Assembly (NCBI RefSeq): GCF_040605455.1
Contig: NZ_JBEXCV010000035.1
Span: 1-64,000, forward strand
DNA length: 64,000 nucleotides
Reading direction: 5' to 3'
Origin: Embleya sp040605455
GTDB taxonomy: Bacteria > Actinomycetota > Actinomycetes > Streptomycetales > Streptomycetaceae
Below are positions 53,243 through 63,344 of the stretch, piece by piece. Under the pieces are notes generated by a model. It saw only the letters and a list, made by a program, of their open reading frames with translations. It ran no database searches and had not been told where the DNA came from. Made by a program: the position numbers and the translations under genes. The first letter of the stretch is position 1. Every line of letters begins with the position of its first letter.

Positions 53243-53420
53243 ACCGCACCGGCCCGGGCCGCTTCGGCGCGGACGACCAACGCATCCGGCACCGTCACCT
53301 GCGCGGCAGGAACGGCCACGTCCATCCACACCGTGCCGGACGCCGCGCCGCTCCTGACGTCCGTCCGGTCGAAGGCGAAGGTGAAGAACGAGCAGCACCC
53401 CGTCTCCCGCTCGGCCTGCC

Positions 53421-56024
53421 CCGCGCGACACCTACGACTTCCTCGGCCGCAAGACCCACGTCGAAGACCCCGACAAGGGCCCCTCCGACACCCGCTACGA
53501 CCTCGTCGGCCGCGTCACCGGCACCACCGACGCCCGCGGACAGAAGCTCGCCTACACCTACGACACGCTCGGCCGCAAAACCGCCTCCTACAAGGACACG
53601 GTCACCGACACCAACCTCCTGTCGGAGTGGACCTACGACCGCTACGCCAAGGGCCAGGCGGACGGCTCCCCCCGCTACGTCGGCGGCAAGTCCGGCGCCA
53701 AGTACACCAGCGAGATCACCGGCTTCGAACCCGGCACCTACCGCCCCACCGGCACCCGGACCACCATCCCCGCCGCCGAGGGCAAACTCGCCGGAACCTA
53801 CGAGACGAGCACCGGGTACGAACCCGTCCTGGGCCTGCCCCTGACCACCACCCTCCCCGCCCACGGCGGCCTCCCCGCCGAGACACTGCGCACCGCCTAC
53901 AGCACCCACGGCCTGCCGACCACCCTCGGCGGAGCCGCCGACTACCTCAACTGGGCCGACTACGACGTCTACGGCCACAACATCCGCGCCACTCTGGGCG
54001 ACAGCCCCCGCCAGGCCGCTTTCACCAGCGACTACGACCCCGCCACGGGCCGCCTGCTGTCCACCGCCTGGGACAAGGAGACCGGCGCCACCGCGAGCGT
54101 GGACGCCACCTCCTACACCTACAAACCGTCCGGCGACGTCACCTCCATCAAAACCGTCCGCGACGGCACTTCGACCGACACCCAGTGCTTCGCCTACGAC
54201 AACCACCGCCGCCTCAAGGAAGCCTGGACCGACACCGCCGGCACCACCACCCTGCCCGCCCCCAACGTCCCCGGCATCGGCGGCTGCACCACCCAGACCC
54301 CCACCAAGAACACGAACGGTGGCCCGGACCCGTACTGGCAGACCTTCACCTACGACGCCGTCGGCAACCGCACCAAACTCGTCGAACACGACCCCACCGA
54401 CGACCCCACCAAGAACATCACCACGGAGTACGGCTACCGCGCGGGCACCCAGCCCACGGACCGCACCCACCGCCTGGACTCGATCACCGTCAGGACCGGC
54501 GCCCAAACCCCGGTCACCACGAGCCTGACGTACGACCAGGCGGGCAACATCAAGGGCCGCCCGGGCGCGGACGCCAACCCGCAGACCCTTACCTGGAACG
54601 AAGAGGACAAGCTCGCGTCGGTCGCTACCACCAACGGCACGAGCGAGTACGTCTACGACGCCGACGGCAACCGGATCATCCGCCGCGAAGCCGGCAAGAG
54701 CACCCTCTACCTCGGCACCGACGAACTCACCACCAACACCAACGGATCCGGCCCGGTCGTCGGCACCCGCTACTACCCCACAGCCGGCGGCGCCACGGTC
54801 GTCCGCAACGGCGACGCGGCACTCACCTACACCGCATCCGACCACCACGGCACCCCGGTCAGCACCCTCGACGCCGGCGCCCTCACCGCCACCCGCCGCC
54901 AATCCAAACCCTTCGGCGAACCCCGCGGCACACAACCCACCCAAGCAGGCGGCCAATGGCCCGACGACAAGGGCTTCCTCGGCAAGCCCATGGACGCCAC
55001 CGGCCTCACCCACGTCGGCGCCCGCGAATACGACCCCACCCTCGGCCGCTTCATCAGCGTCGACCCCGTGATGGACCCCACGGACAACCAGCAGATACAC
55101 GGCTACACCTACGCCGGAAACAACCCTGCGACAGTCAGCGATCCGTCAGGACTGTTCGGCATAGGCGAAGCCATCGGTGCAGCAGCTGGCAATGAGGGAA
55201 AGAGGCAGACGAAGGCTCAGCACCGAGCCCAAGAAACCACGAGAAAAAAGAGTAGCAACCCTGTCGGGACCGGTTCGACGACGTCCAGTGGTAACGGGGC
55301 GGGATGCGATGCGGGTTGCCAGGCGAGGAATCTGTACAGATGTAGAAATGCCTCCGGGTGTCATGAGCCGAATTTCTACGAGCGCAACGGCTTCCAAACC
55401 CCCTCCTACGTCGATCCCGAGCCGAATGTGGGTACCAACTGGACAGAGGACCTTGACGACAGACCGGCATTAGGAAATGCCATTGTTGCAGTAATCCCGA
55501 TTCTCGGATGCGAAAAGCTCAACATCAAATGTGGGGGTGCGGCACTGGAGTCTGTTCCAGCCGCTGGAAGGTTGGTAACTCTCGGGAAACTCGCTGCCTT
55601 GGTGGTGGAAGCGGCTGCCGCAGGAAAGGAGAATGAGGATGACGACGAAGGCGAAGATGAAGATTATGTATTCATATACAGAGTTTCCAGGGATGACATC
55701 GGTAGCAAGGAGTTGGATCACGGGTTCGACCCCGTAGATTTCCCAGAGGGTATGACTGCGGCTGGGGATGACTACTTGGACGGAAGTGCATACTTCGGCA
55801 ATCCCGATCGCGTTCGATCTTTCATGGAGGGATACGGGAATCGAGATAGTCACGGTAAGGGAGTGACCTTTCGCGTCAGGGTGAAGAAGGCTTGGCTTGC
55901 AAACAACGCTGACATAGAGCCTGACTTCATGGATGGTGAGACGGAATACGTGATCCATAAAAGCAAGTTCGAGGAACTGAACAAGTTTAAGAGAACTCCT
56001 TGGGATCCGAAGACGCAGGAGTAG
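53421..56024 (+). pseudogene. RHS/YD-repeat polymorphic toxin, N-terminus missing, C-terminal tip intact
   Basis: From 53421 the frame reads YD repeats (TYDFLGRKTHVEDPDKGPSD, LAYTYDTLGRKTASYKDTVT, FTYDAVGNRTKLVEHDPTDD), the core-ending block (GAREYDPTLGRFISVDPVMD) and DPSGLFG, then the variable tip. Nothing upstream encodes the N-terminal delivery region, and there is no start codon before ATG 54099. The tip (about nt 55150-56024) is A/T-richer and ends with IYRVSRDDIG, GSAYFGNPDRVRSFMEG and DGETEYVIHKS, a pattern compatible with an ADP-ribosyltransferase (Arg, aromatic strand, ExE). RHS shells encapsulate and deliver such toxins. Expression of the remnant is uncertain. Confidence 0.8.
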
Positions 56025-56093
56025 AATCACGCCGGGATGAAGCAACGGGTTCGCCGAAGCTGCCGTGCGGCCATTGAGGGTTGGAGAGAATCG

Positions 56094-56366
56094 GTGTCAA
56101 ATTCATACGCAAGGGGTGCTGTGATGGAAGGCATTGTTGTTCGCCATCGCCCATTTGGTGTGATGGTTGAGATGCCAAACGGGGAAGTTGGCTTGCTTGA
56201 ACCGGAGCGTATGGAGAGTACTTTTCGAGACCGGGACGGCTGGTATCCAAATGGCGTGCGGATTCGAGTCGCGGTTTTGGGCTACACGACCCCTGGAGGG
56301 GTTTGGCCTGCGCAACTTCGCTTGAGTTCCGATCCGGCAGTCGTAGCTTCATTTGAAAATCCGTGA
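56094..56366 (+). CDS. Small OB/S1-fold protein in the immunity position
   Basis: GTG 56094 with GGAGA six bases upstream gives 90 residues; a longer frame from ATG 56037 has no binding site. EGIVVRHRPFGVMVEMPNGE, VGLLEPERM and NGVRIRVAVLGY match an S1/OB beta-barrel. It starts 69 nt after the RHS toxin stop in the same direction, with the same A/T-richer codon use, so it may be the immunity gene for the tip. OB-fold immunity proteins are unusual, so a translation-related role remains possible. Confidence 0.6.
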   Translation: MSNSYARGAVMEGIVVRHRPFGVMVEMPNGEVGLLEPERMESTFRDRDGWYPNGVRIRVAVLGYTTPGGVWPAQLRLSSDPAVVASFENP

Positions 56367-56489
56367 CTGAGTGGTTGTCCCGGTTCAAATGATCTGGTCT
56401 GCGGGCATGGCTGTAACCTGCGGAGGCCAGATGGCTGAGATGTCAGGACACCGGATTTCTCGGTTGATCTGGTTCGTCGGAGACGGATC

Positions 56490-57128
56490 TGGGCGGCACC
56501 AGTTCTGGGCGTGCGATGCAAGTCCGGACGCGTGCCAGCGCCGGTGGCCCGCTGCGGCGATGGCTCGTTCCTCGCGCGGATCGGCGCGTTGACCGTGTGG
56601 GTTGTCGATGCCGAGATCAGGCCAAGTCCCGAGAGGCCGGCATCGGCCACTACCGATTGTTGACCACCCTCACCGATCCGTTGGAGCCGGCCGCCGAATT
56701 CGTCCGGCTCCACCACGAACGCCGGGAGATCGAGAACGCGGAGCCGAAAATCCACGATCCCGGGCGGCCGGGTCCCGCGTGCCCGTACCCCGGGCCGGGA
56801 TCGAGCAGGAGGTCTGGGTGCTGCTGGTCACCCACCAGGCCCTGCAGACCGGGATGACGGATACCACCGACAGCCTCCCGGGCACCGACCCCCAGAGAGC
56901 TGGCTTCACCGTCGCGTTGTCTGCCGTCCGCGACCAAATCGTCCTGGCCGCGGGCGGGCACCGAGTCCTGGCCCAACTCCTGCCCGAGGGACGGGCCCGT
57001 AGCAAAGACCGCTTCGTCATACGGGCCATCTCCAAGAACAACGCACGCGGACCCGCCATCGACCGGACCACCTACAAGGCCACGGTCAGCATCAACATAC
57101 TCACAACCGACCCATACACACCCAACCT
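56490..57128 (+). pseudogene. IS4-type transposase, broken
   Basis: Pieces in different frames: CGDGSFLARIGALTVWVVDA, then GHYRLLTTLTDPLEPAAEFV and RLHHERREIEN, then GIEQEVWVLLVTHQALQTGM and RSKDRFVIRAISKNNARGP, ending IDRTTYKATVSINILTTDP. The order is that of a streptomycete IS4-family transposase; the segment before the end is shortened and at least two frameshifts are present. Confidence 0.75.
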
Positions 57129-57152
57129 CGCCCTAATTGAACGGTGTTGGTA

Positions 57153-57656
57153 CTAGGAAGCGAGCGCAGCGACCAGCAGGTCATGCGCCTGCTGGTCGAA
57201 GGCCACGAGCCTGATCTGTCCGACGCCGGTCGACGAGGACCTGAGGGTGGCGACAGCGATCTGCGCGGCCTCCTCTGCGGGGAACCCGTAGACGCCGGTG
57301 GCGATCGCGGGAAACGCGACACTCTTTGCACCTAGGTCATCCGCGACCTCAAGGCAACGGCGGTAACAGGAGGCCAGCACCTCGGCCTCGCCGTAGTCGC
57401 CGCCCTCCCATACCGGACCGACGGTATGGATCACATGCTTCACCGGCGGGTTGAGGTCGAAGGCCGGCGTCGCCATCGCGTCGCCCGGCTCACAGGGACC
57501 GATCGCGGTACCCGCCTCCGCCAGACGTCGACCCGCCGCACGGTGAATCGCGCCGTCCACACCGCCACCGCCCATGAGCGACTCGTTCGCCGCAGTGACG
57601 ATCGCGTCCGTCTCCTGGAGCGTTATGTCACCCTGAACGACCTCGATCACAGTCAT
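57153..57656 (-). CDS. Macro-domain protein (ADP-ribose / O-acetyl-ADP-ribose hydrolase)
   Basis: 167 residues from ATG 57656. All macro-domain motifs are visible: GDIT near the start, NESLMGGGGVDGAIHRAAG (substrate loop after AAN), IHTVGPVW, and FPAIATGVYGFP near the phosphate site. YmdB/MacroD-type enzymes remove ADP-ribose from proteins, nucleic acids or acetyl-ADP-ribose. It faces the RHS toxin whose tip may be an ADP-ribosyltransferase, with an IS4 wreck between them, so the closeness may or may not be functional. Confidence 0.9.
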   Translation of the reverse strand: MTVIEVVQGDITLQETDAIVTAANESLMGGGGVDGAIHRAAGRRLAEAGTAIGPCEPGDAMATPAFDLNPPVKHVIHTVGPVWEGGDYGEAEVLASCYRRCLEVADDLGAKSVAFPAIATGVYGFPAEEAAQIAVATLRSSSTGVGQIRLVAFDQQAHDLLVAALAS

Positions 57657-57824
57657 GCACCGATGATGCCACCGGCAACGACGTCAACGGAAACTTCGAT
57701 CTCCCCGGTGGCTTGAAGTCCCAGGACGTGTTGGGCATCGAAGTTCCGAGAGAAGTTGGACGGTCTGCGGACATCCTTGACGCCTCGTGATCGTCGTCTC
57801 CCGCGCTGGGTCTGTAAATCGAAC

Positions 57825-58556
57825 GGCTCTGTCTCACATTCGGTGGTGACGGACTGTGAGTCCGTGATCATGTGCAGGTGTTGAGTGCGAACGAGCTTGC
57901 GGGCGTGGTGTTTTCGGGTCTGGCGCCGTCGGTGGTTGAGGAGATTGCGGACGACGGCGAGGTCATCCGGGTGCGGGCTCGGGCTCCCGGCGTCCCGGTG
58001 GATTGCCCGGATTGCGGTGGTCGGACAGGCCGTGTGCACGCCTTCCACGAACGCACGGTGACGGACGTCCCCGTCGATGCCCGCCGGGTGGTCGTCGTGG
58101 CCCGGGTTCGCCGTCTCGTCTGTCCGACGCCGACCTGCGTTCGGGTCACGTTCCGTGAGCAGATTCCGGGTCTGCTGGAGCGCTATCAGCGGCGAACCGT
58201 AAGGTCGTTGGCTCAGGTCCGCGTCGTGGTGAGGGAGCTCGCCGGCCGCGCCGGTGCGCGGACACTGAAGGCGTTGGGAGCCGGGATGTCGCGGTGCACC
58301 GCGCTCCGCGTGCTGGCAGGCATCCCCTTGCCAGCCCTCAAGGTGCCCCGTGTTCTCGGTGTCGACGACTTCGCGCTCAAGCGTCGGCACCGCTATACGC
58401 GACGGTGCTGACCGACGCCGAGACCGGCGAACGCATCGACGTCCTGCCCGGTCGCGGCGCGGACGCCTTGGAGTCCTGGCTGCGTAAGCACCCAGGTGTC
58501 GAGATCGTCTGCCGGGACGGATCCGGCGCCTACGCGGAAGGCGTCCGACGCGCCTT
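57825..58556 (+). mobile_element. ISL3-family element, truncated by IS1182
   Basis: Left end begins GGCTCTGTCTCACATTCGG at 57825. The transposase (GTG 57872) has the zinc-finger N-terminus (CPDCGGRTGRVHAFHERTV, RRLVCPTPTCVRVTFREQ) and the DDE start VLGVDDFALKRRHRY. A TA duplication near 58394 shifts the frame; it continues as ATVLTDAETGERIDVLPGRG and EIVCRDGSGAYAEGVRRAL, where the IS1182 left end begins. The rest of ISL3 is not found on the other side. Confidence 0.8.
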
Positions 58557-60397
58557 AGCTTGACTCTGTCGGTGATCTTGGTGTTTCCCGGCGCGCGAGC
58601 ATGATCGGCGGGCATGCTCGGGGCTGTTTCGAAGGCCGATCAGCTACCGAGGTGTCCGTTGTCGCTCCGTCCCCGTTCCGGTGAGCAAGTCCCGTCTCTG
58701 ACCGTGCAGATCGCCCGGGCGAGCAATCCGGCCGGGACGACGGCGATGTGGGTCAGAGACCGGCTGGACGGACTGTGGAGCGACGAGGACTTCGCGGGCT
58801 GGTATCCGCGCGACGGGCGTCCCGGGCTCTCGCCTGCCCAACTCGCCACCGTCTGTGTGCTGCAGTTCCTGCTGGGCCTGTCGGACCGGCAAGCGGCAGA
58901 AGCGGTCCGCTGCCGCATCGATTTCAAATATGCCGTGGCCATGGAGCTGGACGATCCCGGCTTCCACCACAGCGTGCCGGCCGACTTCCGCGAGCGCATC
59001 GCCCGGAACGACCGCGCCGACCGTCTTCTCGACCTCGCGCTCGCGCGCCTGAAGGATGCCGGACTGGTACGCGAGCGCACCACGCAGCGAACCGACTCCA
59101 CTCACGTCCTGGCTGCGGTGCGCGACCTGACCCGGCTGGAACCGGTCACCGAGGCCGTCCGTGCCGCGCTGGAAGAAGTCGCCCGTACCGCTTCGCACCT
59201 GCTGGTCGGCCTGGTCGACGAGGAATGGGGGCGCCGCTACGGTCGTCCGGTCCGCCTGGGCAAGAACCCCACCCGGCCCAAGACCAGGATCCTCGCTGCC
59301 GGCGACGATGCCCACCAACTGTTGGAACGCCTCCACCGCCACGGACCGGGCTACCGGCCCGGCCCGCAGGCCGAGGCTCTGCGGCGGATCGTCGTGCAGA
59401 ACTACTACCGCGACGCGGCAGGCCGCCTCCGCTGGCGCACTGCCGAGGCGGACGAGGGCGGCCTGCCGCCCTCGTCTTCGGCGATCGTCTCGCCCTACGA
59501 CACCACGGCGCGCTACGTGCGCCACGGGCACATCATCCATTGGAAGGGATTCGCCGCGCATGTCACCGAGACGTGTGCCACCGGGAGCGTCAACGTGATC
59601 ACGGACGTGGCCACCACCTCGGCCGCCACCAACGACGGCCAGGCCCTGCCCGGCATCCACGACCGGCTGGCACGTCGCAGCCTGTTGCCCGACGAGCACC
59701 TGGTCGACGGCGGCTACACCTCCCTGGTCCACCTGGAACGGGCGATGCGCGAACACCAGGTCACCGTCAGCGGGCCGCTGCCGGGCAACCCCACCCGCCA
59801 ACACCGCCAGAACGAAGGCTTCGACCGCGACGACTTCCACATCGACTTCGGCCGCCGCCAGGTCACCTGCCCCCAGGGCCGGGTCAGCGCAGGTTGGCAC
59901 GGCCCCTACCCGACCTCCTCGCCCACCGCGGCACCCCTGATCGTGGCCCGGTTCACCAAGAGCCAGTGCCGTCCCTGCCCGGTCCGCACCCGCTGCACCA
60001 CTACCGCCGACAGCGCCCGGACGGTGGGCTTTCCCCCGCGAGAACTCCGCGACCTGCAACTCCGCGTCCGCGCCGAGCAGCAGACACCCGAATGGAAGAC
60101 GCGCTACGCGGTCCGCTCCGGAGTCGAGGGCACCATCAACGAGTTCGCCCACGGACACGGCATGCGCCACTGCCGCTATCGAGGACAGCCGAAGGCCCAC
60201 CTGCAACACGTACTCACGGCCATCGCCGTGAACATCGAACGACTCAGCAGTCAGTCAGCGACCGAGGAACCCTCTACACCGAGACCCCCGACCGCCTTCC
60301 AGACCTTCCTGGACGAGAACGAGATCCCCCGGTCGAAGTCCTGGCGAACTCTCGGCAGCTGAGCCCAACCATCCAAGATCACCGACAGAGTCAAGCT
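58557..60397 (+). mobile_element. Intact IS1182-family insertion sequence
   Basis: The 25-bp ends at 58557-58581 and 60373-60397 are perfect inverted repeats (inner part TGACTCTGTCGGTGATCTTG). One full transposase lies between. No matching target duplication is seen beside the ends, so a deletion next to the right end may have removed it together with the ISL3 tail. Confidence 0.88.
58659..60362 (+). CDS. IS1182 transposase
   Basis: TTG at 58659 (SLRPRSGEQVPSLTVQ, after AGGTG) fits the family's start better than ATG 58614; 567 residues. N-terminal DUF772-type domain (WYPRDGRPGLSPAQLATVCV, LSDRQAAEAVRCRIDFKYAV), the DDE domain (QRTDSTHVLAAVRDL, EHLVDGGYTS, RSGVEGTINEFAHGHGMRHC) and a zinc-like CRPCPVRTRC. 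Unbroken, so the element may still be active. Confidence 0.92.
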   Translation: MSLRPRSGEQVPSLTVQIARASNPAGTTAMWVRDRLDGLWSDEDFAGWYPRDGRPGLSPAQLATVCVLQFLLGLSDRQAAEAVRCRIDFKYAVAMELDDPGFHHSVPADFRERIARNDRADRLLDLALARLKDAGLVRERTTQRTDSTHVLAAVRDLTRLEPVTEAVRAALEEVARTASHLLVGLVDEEWGRRYGRPVRLGKNPTRPKTRILAAGDDAHQLLERLHRHGPGYRPGPQAEALRRIVVQNYYRDAAGRLRWRTAEADEGGLPPSSSAIVSPYDTTARYVRHGHIIHWKGFAAHVTETCATGSVNVITDVATTSAATNDGQALPGIHDRLARRSLLPDEHLVDGGYTSLVHLERAMREHQVTVSGPLPGNPTRQHRQNEGFDRDDFHIDFGRRQVTCPQGRVSAGWHGPYPTSSPTAAPLIVARFTKSQCRPCPVRTRCTTTADSARTVGFPPRELRDLQLRVRAEQQTPEWKTRYAVRSGVEGTINEFAHGHGMRHCRYRGQPKAHLQHVLTAIAVNIERLSSQSATEEPSTPRPPTAFQTFLDENEIPRSKSWRTLGS

Positions 60398-60518
60398 GAG
60401 GAGGTAAGGAGGAGGGGCGCCGTTACGACTCGATCGGCTATTGAAGATGGACGGCGGCCGATCGGTCAGCCGGGCCACCCCTGGGCCGGTTGTCAGCCGC
60501 TGAAGTTACCCTCCTGGG

Positions 60519-61001
60519 ATGGCTGACGCATACGAATTCCTTCTCACCCTCGACCTCAGAGACGATCTGTCGGAGGACGAGGTTGCCGAGCTCCGATGGC
60601 ATCTCGGCCTCGGACCGCAGCCTGAACAGCTCTGCATCATCACGGAGTTCCCCGAGGTTGTGCTCGACGACGCCGGGCCGGCGCTGGACGACAAGGGCGA
60701 GTTCAAGGTGGAGAACGCCCCGTATCCGGTGCTGGCCCAGCAGGGCCCGGCCTGGAAGATCGGCGGGGCGGCGCTCTCGGGGCTGGCTCGGCGGGAAGAT
60801 CCGCATCCCGGGTGGGCACTGACGACTCGCCAGTCACTGCATCCCGACGACTTCTATTACGTCGACCGGCTACTCGGCTGGCTCGCGACCCATGCCGCCT
60901 ACGACTACGCCCACTACGTTGGATTCGAGCGCTTCTATGAGGATGCCGGCATCACCAAAGTACTCATGATCAAGGACGGTGAGATCGTCAGAGAGGGGTG
61001 A
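60519..61001 (+). CDS. Conserved hypothetical protein (160 aa)
   Basis: ATG 60519. Soluble acidic protein beginning MADAYEFLLTLDLRDDLSED, with ELRWHLGLGPQPEQLCII, WALTTRQSLHPDDFYYVDRL and YAHYVGFERFYEDAGITKVL; the motifs look well preserved, and I recall similar small proteins in many streptomycetes, without known function. No partner genes: flanked by IS1182 and an IS5-like scrap. Confidence 0.7.
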   Translation: MADAYEFLLTLDLRDDLSEDEVAELRWHLGLGPQPEQLCIITEFPEVVLDDAGPALDDKGEFKVENAPYPVLAQQGPAWKIGGAALSGLARREDPHPGWALTTRQSLHPDDFYYVDRLLGWLATHAAYDYAHYVGFERFYEDAGITKVLMIKDGEIVREG

Positions 61002-61185
61002 AGCCGACACCCCGGGCTTGCTGCTTGCTTGGGAGCGCCGGCGGCGCCCACCAGGCCCAACTCCAGGACGGATGCCTCCTTGCACCCTGTCCGCCCGACT
61101 CCCTGGGGAAGAGCTACACCCACGGAAGATCTGCGGTGACGTGAGAGCGGACTGCCCGGGTTCTTCCGGTGTGAGAACGAATGGG

Positions 61186-61290
61186 GCCGCACGGCCTTGT
61201 CGCATCCTGTCTTCACTGGCGTCCCCGACACACATCTCGGCGGTCTGATCGAGGAGTTGGCCGGTCCGTGGCAAGCGCGGCGGGGCGTGT
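61186..61290 (+). pseudogene. N-terminal scrap of an IS5-like transposase
   Basis: LSHPVFTGVPDTHLGGLIEE followed by LAGPWQARRG matches the start of a streptomycete IS5-type transposase family (by recall). Only ~35 residues remain. Confidence 0.4.
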
Positions 61291-61309
61291 TCTGTTGGGG
61301 GGTGGGAGG

Positions 61310-62068
61310 CTACTTGGCTGTGGACGGGTTGTTGGTGTCTACCACCACGGGTGGGCCGAAGCGGACGGGAAGGCCGGGTGAGTAGAGGACGCTGTTCGGT
61401 TCGCCGGTGATTTGTGGCAGGCCGGCGGCTGCGATCAGGTTGTCGTCGAGGTGGAGCAACTCGGCGTGGTGTAGGGGCCATTGGGGGTGTGCGTTGGGTA
61501 GGTAGACGGTGCGGCCGGCGACTCGGGTGTGTAGGCCCCAGCGTGCGGTCACGAAGTGTTCGAGAGGGCTGGGTTCGGTCACCGGCGGGCCGACTCGGAC
61601 CACGGCGGTGCCGCCCCTCGGTGCGCCCTCCAAGGGATGTCGGCGCGTTGTGTAGCGGACCTGGTCGGCGGTCCAGTCGATCCGCATTTTGGCCCACCTG
61701 TACGGCAGTCGCAGCGTGGCCCGGGCGGTCAGTACCGGAAGTAGGCGGGCGGCCTCCAGGGAGCGGAATACGACGCCGCGCCGGCCGGCCCCGTCCACGG
61801 AGTACAGCCGTACGTTGGTCTCCGGGAAGGTGCCGAGCCATGGCACTCCCGGGAGCCGGAGGAAGCCGACGTCCACCATTCGGAAGGGCACCAGGCCGAC
61901 GTAGGTCATGCCCTCGAGGACGTCCGGTCGGGTTCCCTCCGGGAGAAGTGGGGCGACTGCGGCGGGGGGTACGGCCCAGTGCAGGAAGGTGAGTTCGCTC
62001 CAGCGCTGGGTAAGCAACACATGTCGGACGCCACGCGGGGACAGTGGGGTGACGGGTTCGGTCGTCAT
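61310..62068 (-). CDS. DUF2071 (YqjF-like) protein
   Basis: ATG 62068; 252 residues. LTQRWSELTFLHWAVPPAAV, LLPEGTRPDVLEGMTYVGLV, PFRMVDVGFLRLPGVPWLGT and FPETNVRLYSVDGAGRRGVV are the hallmark blocks of DUF2071, an acetoacetate-decarboxylase-like fold of unknown activity. Full length and undamaged. Upstream ATGs at about 62086 are possible starts but lack a better binding site. Confidence 0.9.
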   Translation of the reverse strand: MTTEPVTPLSPRGVRHVLLTQRWSELTFLHWAVPPAAVAPLLPEGTRPDVLEGMTYVGLVPFRMVDVGFLRLPGVPWLGTFPETNVRLYSVDGAGRRGVVFRSLEAARLLPVLTARATLRLPYRWAKMRIDWTADQVRYTTRRHPLEGAPRGGTAVVRVGPPVTEPSPLEHFVTARWGLHTRVAGRTVYLPNAHPQWPLHHAELLHLDDNLIAAAGLPQITGEPNSVLYSPGLPVRFGPPVVVDTNNPSTAK

Positions 62069-62319
62069 CCCGCCATGGTGACCCATCGGCCACCACGACG
62101 GCGGGATCCCGCGACCGCCACCGCGGGTCGGCAAGTGCTCGGCGGCACGGCCCACACTGCCCGCCGGCTCGGGCCGGGGCTCGGCGCCTGGCAACTCGGC
62201 GGGCCCGGAGGCGCGACCGGCCCTCAGCCGGCGGGCAGCGGGCAGGTCATGACCGGCTGTGGGTGGCGAATGCTGGATGTTGCGCAGACAGTGGTACCTC
62301 GGGCCGACGGTTGGGGTTG

Positions 62320-62685
62320 ATGATGGGCTTCGGGTGGCTGTGCCGACGGAAGGATGGGCGTGTGTCGCATCCCGAGTTCAAGGCAACGCCTCAGTGGCGG
62401 CGAACGGGCGATACGTACTTTCCTGCTGCTGCAATGGTCGAGGGAGCGTGGTGGGTGCTGCGCCTCAACGCCTTCCCGGACCATCCGGCGTGGACCCTGT
62501 TCGTGAACGGTGCAAGGCGTTTCGACATCGAGGACATTTCACCGAACTGGGAGTACCCGGCCGACCGGTCGGCCCCGATGCTGGAGGCCCCGTCCGTGCA
62601 AGAGGCCTTGGCGCCGCTGCTGGGGTTCGTGGCCTACGGGAGCGAAGTCGGCCAACCGTGCGACAACCTGTTCTGCTGCGGGTGA
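62320..62685 (+). CDS. Hypothetical protein (121 aa)
   Basis: ATG 62320 (GGGG three bases before); frames starting earlier add Cys/Gly noise. The product reads WCHPEF-like: HPEFKATPQWRRTGDTYFPA, WWVLRLNAFPDHPAWTLFVN, GFVAYGSEVGQPCDNLFCCG, a soluble protein of the kind often found as small orphans in streptomycetes. Convergent with the lectin gene. Confidence 0.65.
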   Translation: MMGFGWLCRRKDGRVSHPEFKATPQWRRTGDTYFPAAAMVEGAWWVLRLNAFPDHPAWTLFVNGARRFDIEDISPNWEYPADRSAPMLEAPSVQEALAPLLGFVAYGSEVGQPCDNLFCCG

Positions 62686-62870
62686 TTCGCACGGTCCCGC
62701 GATCGAGGCGGCTCTTCGACTCGACGCGCGCGAGTGAGAGCCGGATCGGCTGGGCGGGTTCGCCGTGAACACGCGCCGAGCCGAGGGTGCCCATGTGGCG
62801 ACCGGGATCGGCCACGCCGGGCTCGCTCGGTTGCGGGCCTGGGTGGTGGGCCGATACCGACGGTTGGATA

Positions 62871-63344
62871 TCAGTGCCAACGCTGGTGCGAGTTGCTGTC
62901 CCCGTAGTCGGTCGAGTTGGCGTATACGCTGTAATTGCTGCCCTGGTCGAGGATATAACCGGTTGCCACGTTCTGGAGCTTCCAGCCGCTGCCCGTGGAG
63001 ATTTCCCGCCACTGCTGATACGTGTTCGCTCCGTTGAAGCTGCACGGCTCGACATAGGCCCTGTTGTTCCAGTAGGCGGTGAGGCATCTCCCCCACCGGT
63101 CGATTTCTTTCCAGGTGCCATTGCCGTTGTCGCCGTCGAGCCACCGCGTTCCGTCGGCCGACGAATTCGCGCAGGTGTAAACGTCAGTGCTTCCTTCGTT
63201 GTCGCAGAGATATTCTCCACTCCAACCGTTCCGCCAGGTCACGAAGCTGGAGCTGTCGGCGTACACCGGGCTTGATGCCCCCATGATCATGGCGGGGATG
63301 GCGGCAGTGGCCAGCGCGAATTTGGCAATGCGCTTCTTCTTCAT
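62871..63344 (-). CDS. Secreted ricin-type beta-trefoil lectin-like protein
   Basis: ATG 63344 with GGCAGG; 157 residues. Signal peptide MKKKRIAKFALATAAIPAMI, cleavage after YA. The mature part is one trefoil-like domain with CLTAYWNNRAYVEPCSFNGA, the Q-x-W motif in NTYQQWREI, and NVATGYILDQGSNYSVY, ending SHQRWH. Four cysteines could form two bonds. Such lectins bind galactose- or xylan-type sugars, usually attached to enzymes; here it is a free-standing single domain. Slightly A/T-rich. Confidence 0.8.
   Translation of the reverse strand: MKKKRIAKFALATAAIPAMIMGASSPVYADSSSFVTWRNGWSGEYLCDNEGSTDVYTCANSSADGTRWLDGDNGNGTWKEIDRWGRCLTAYWNNRAYVEPCSFNGANTYQQWREISTGSGWKLQNVATGYILDQGSNYSVYANSTDYGDSNSHQRWH

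Noticed and set aside
58552..60402. Target duplication for IS1182
   Set aside because: Flanks GCCTT and GAGGA, and the inner alternatives TTAG and CTGA, do not match.
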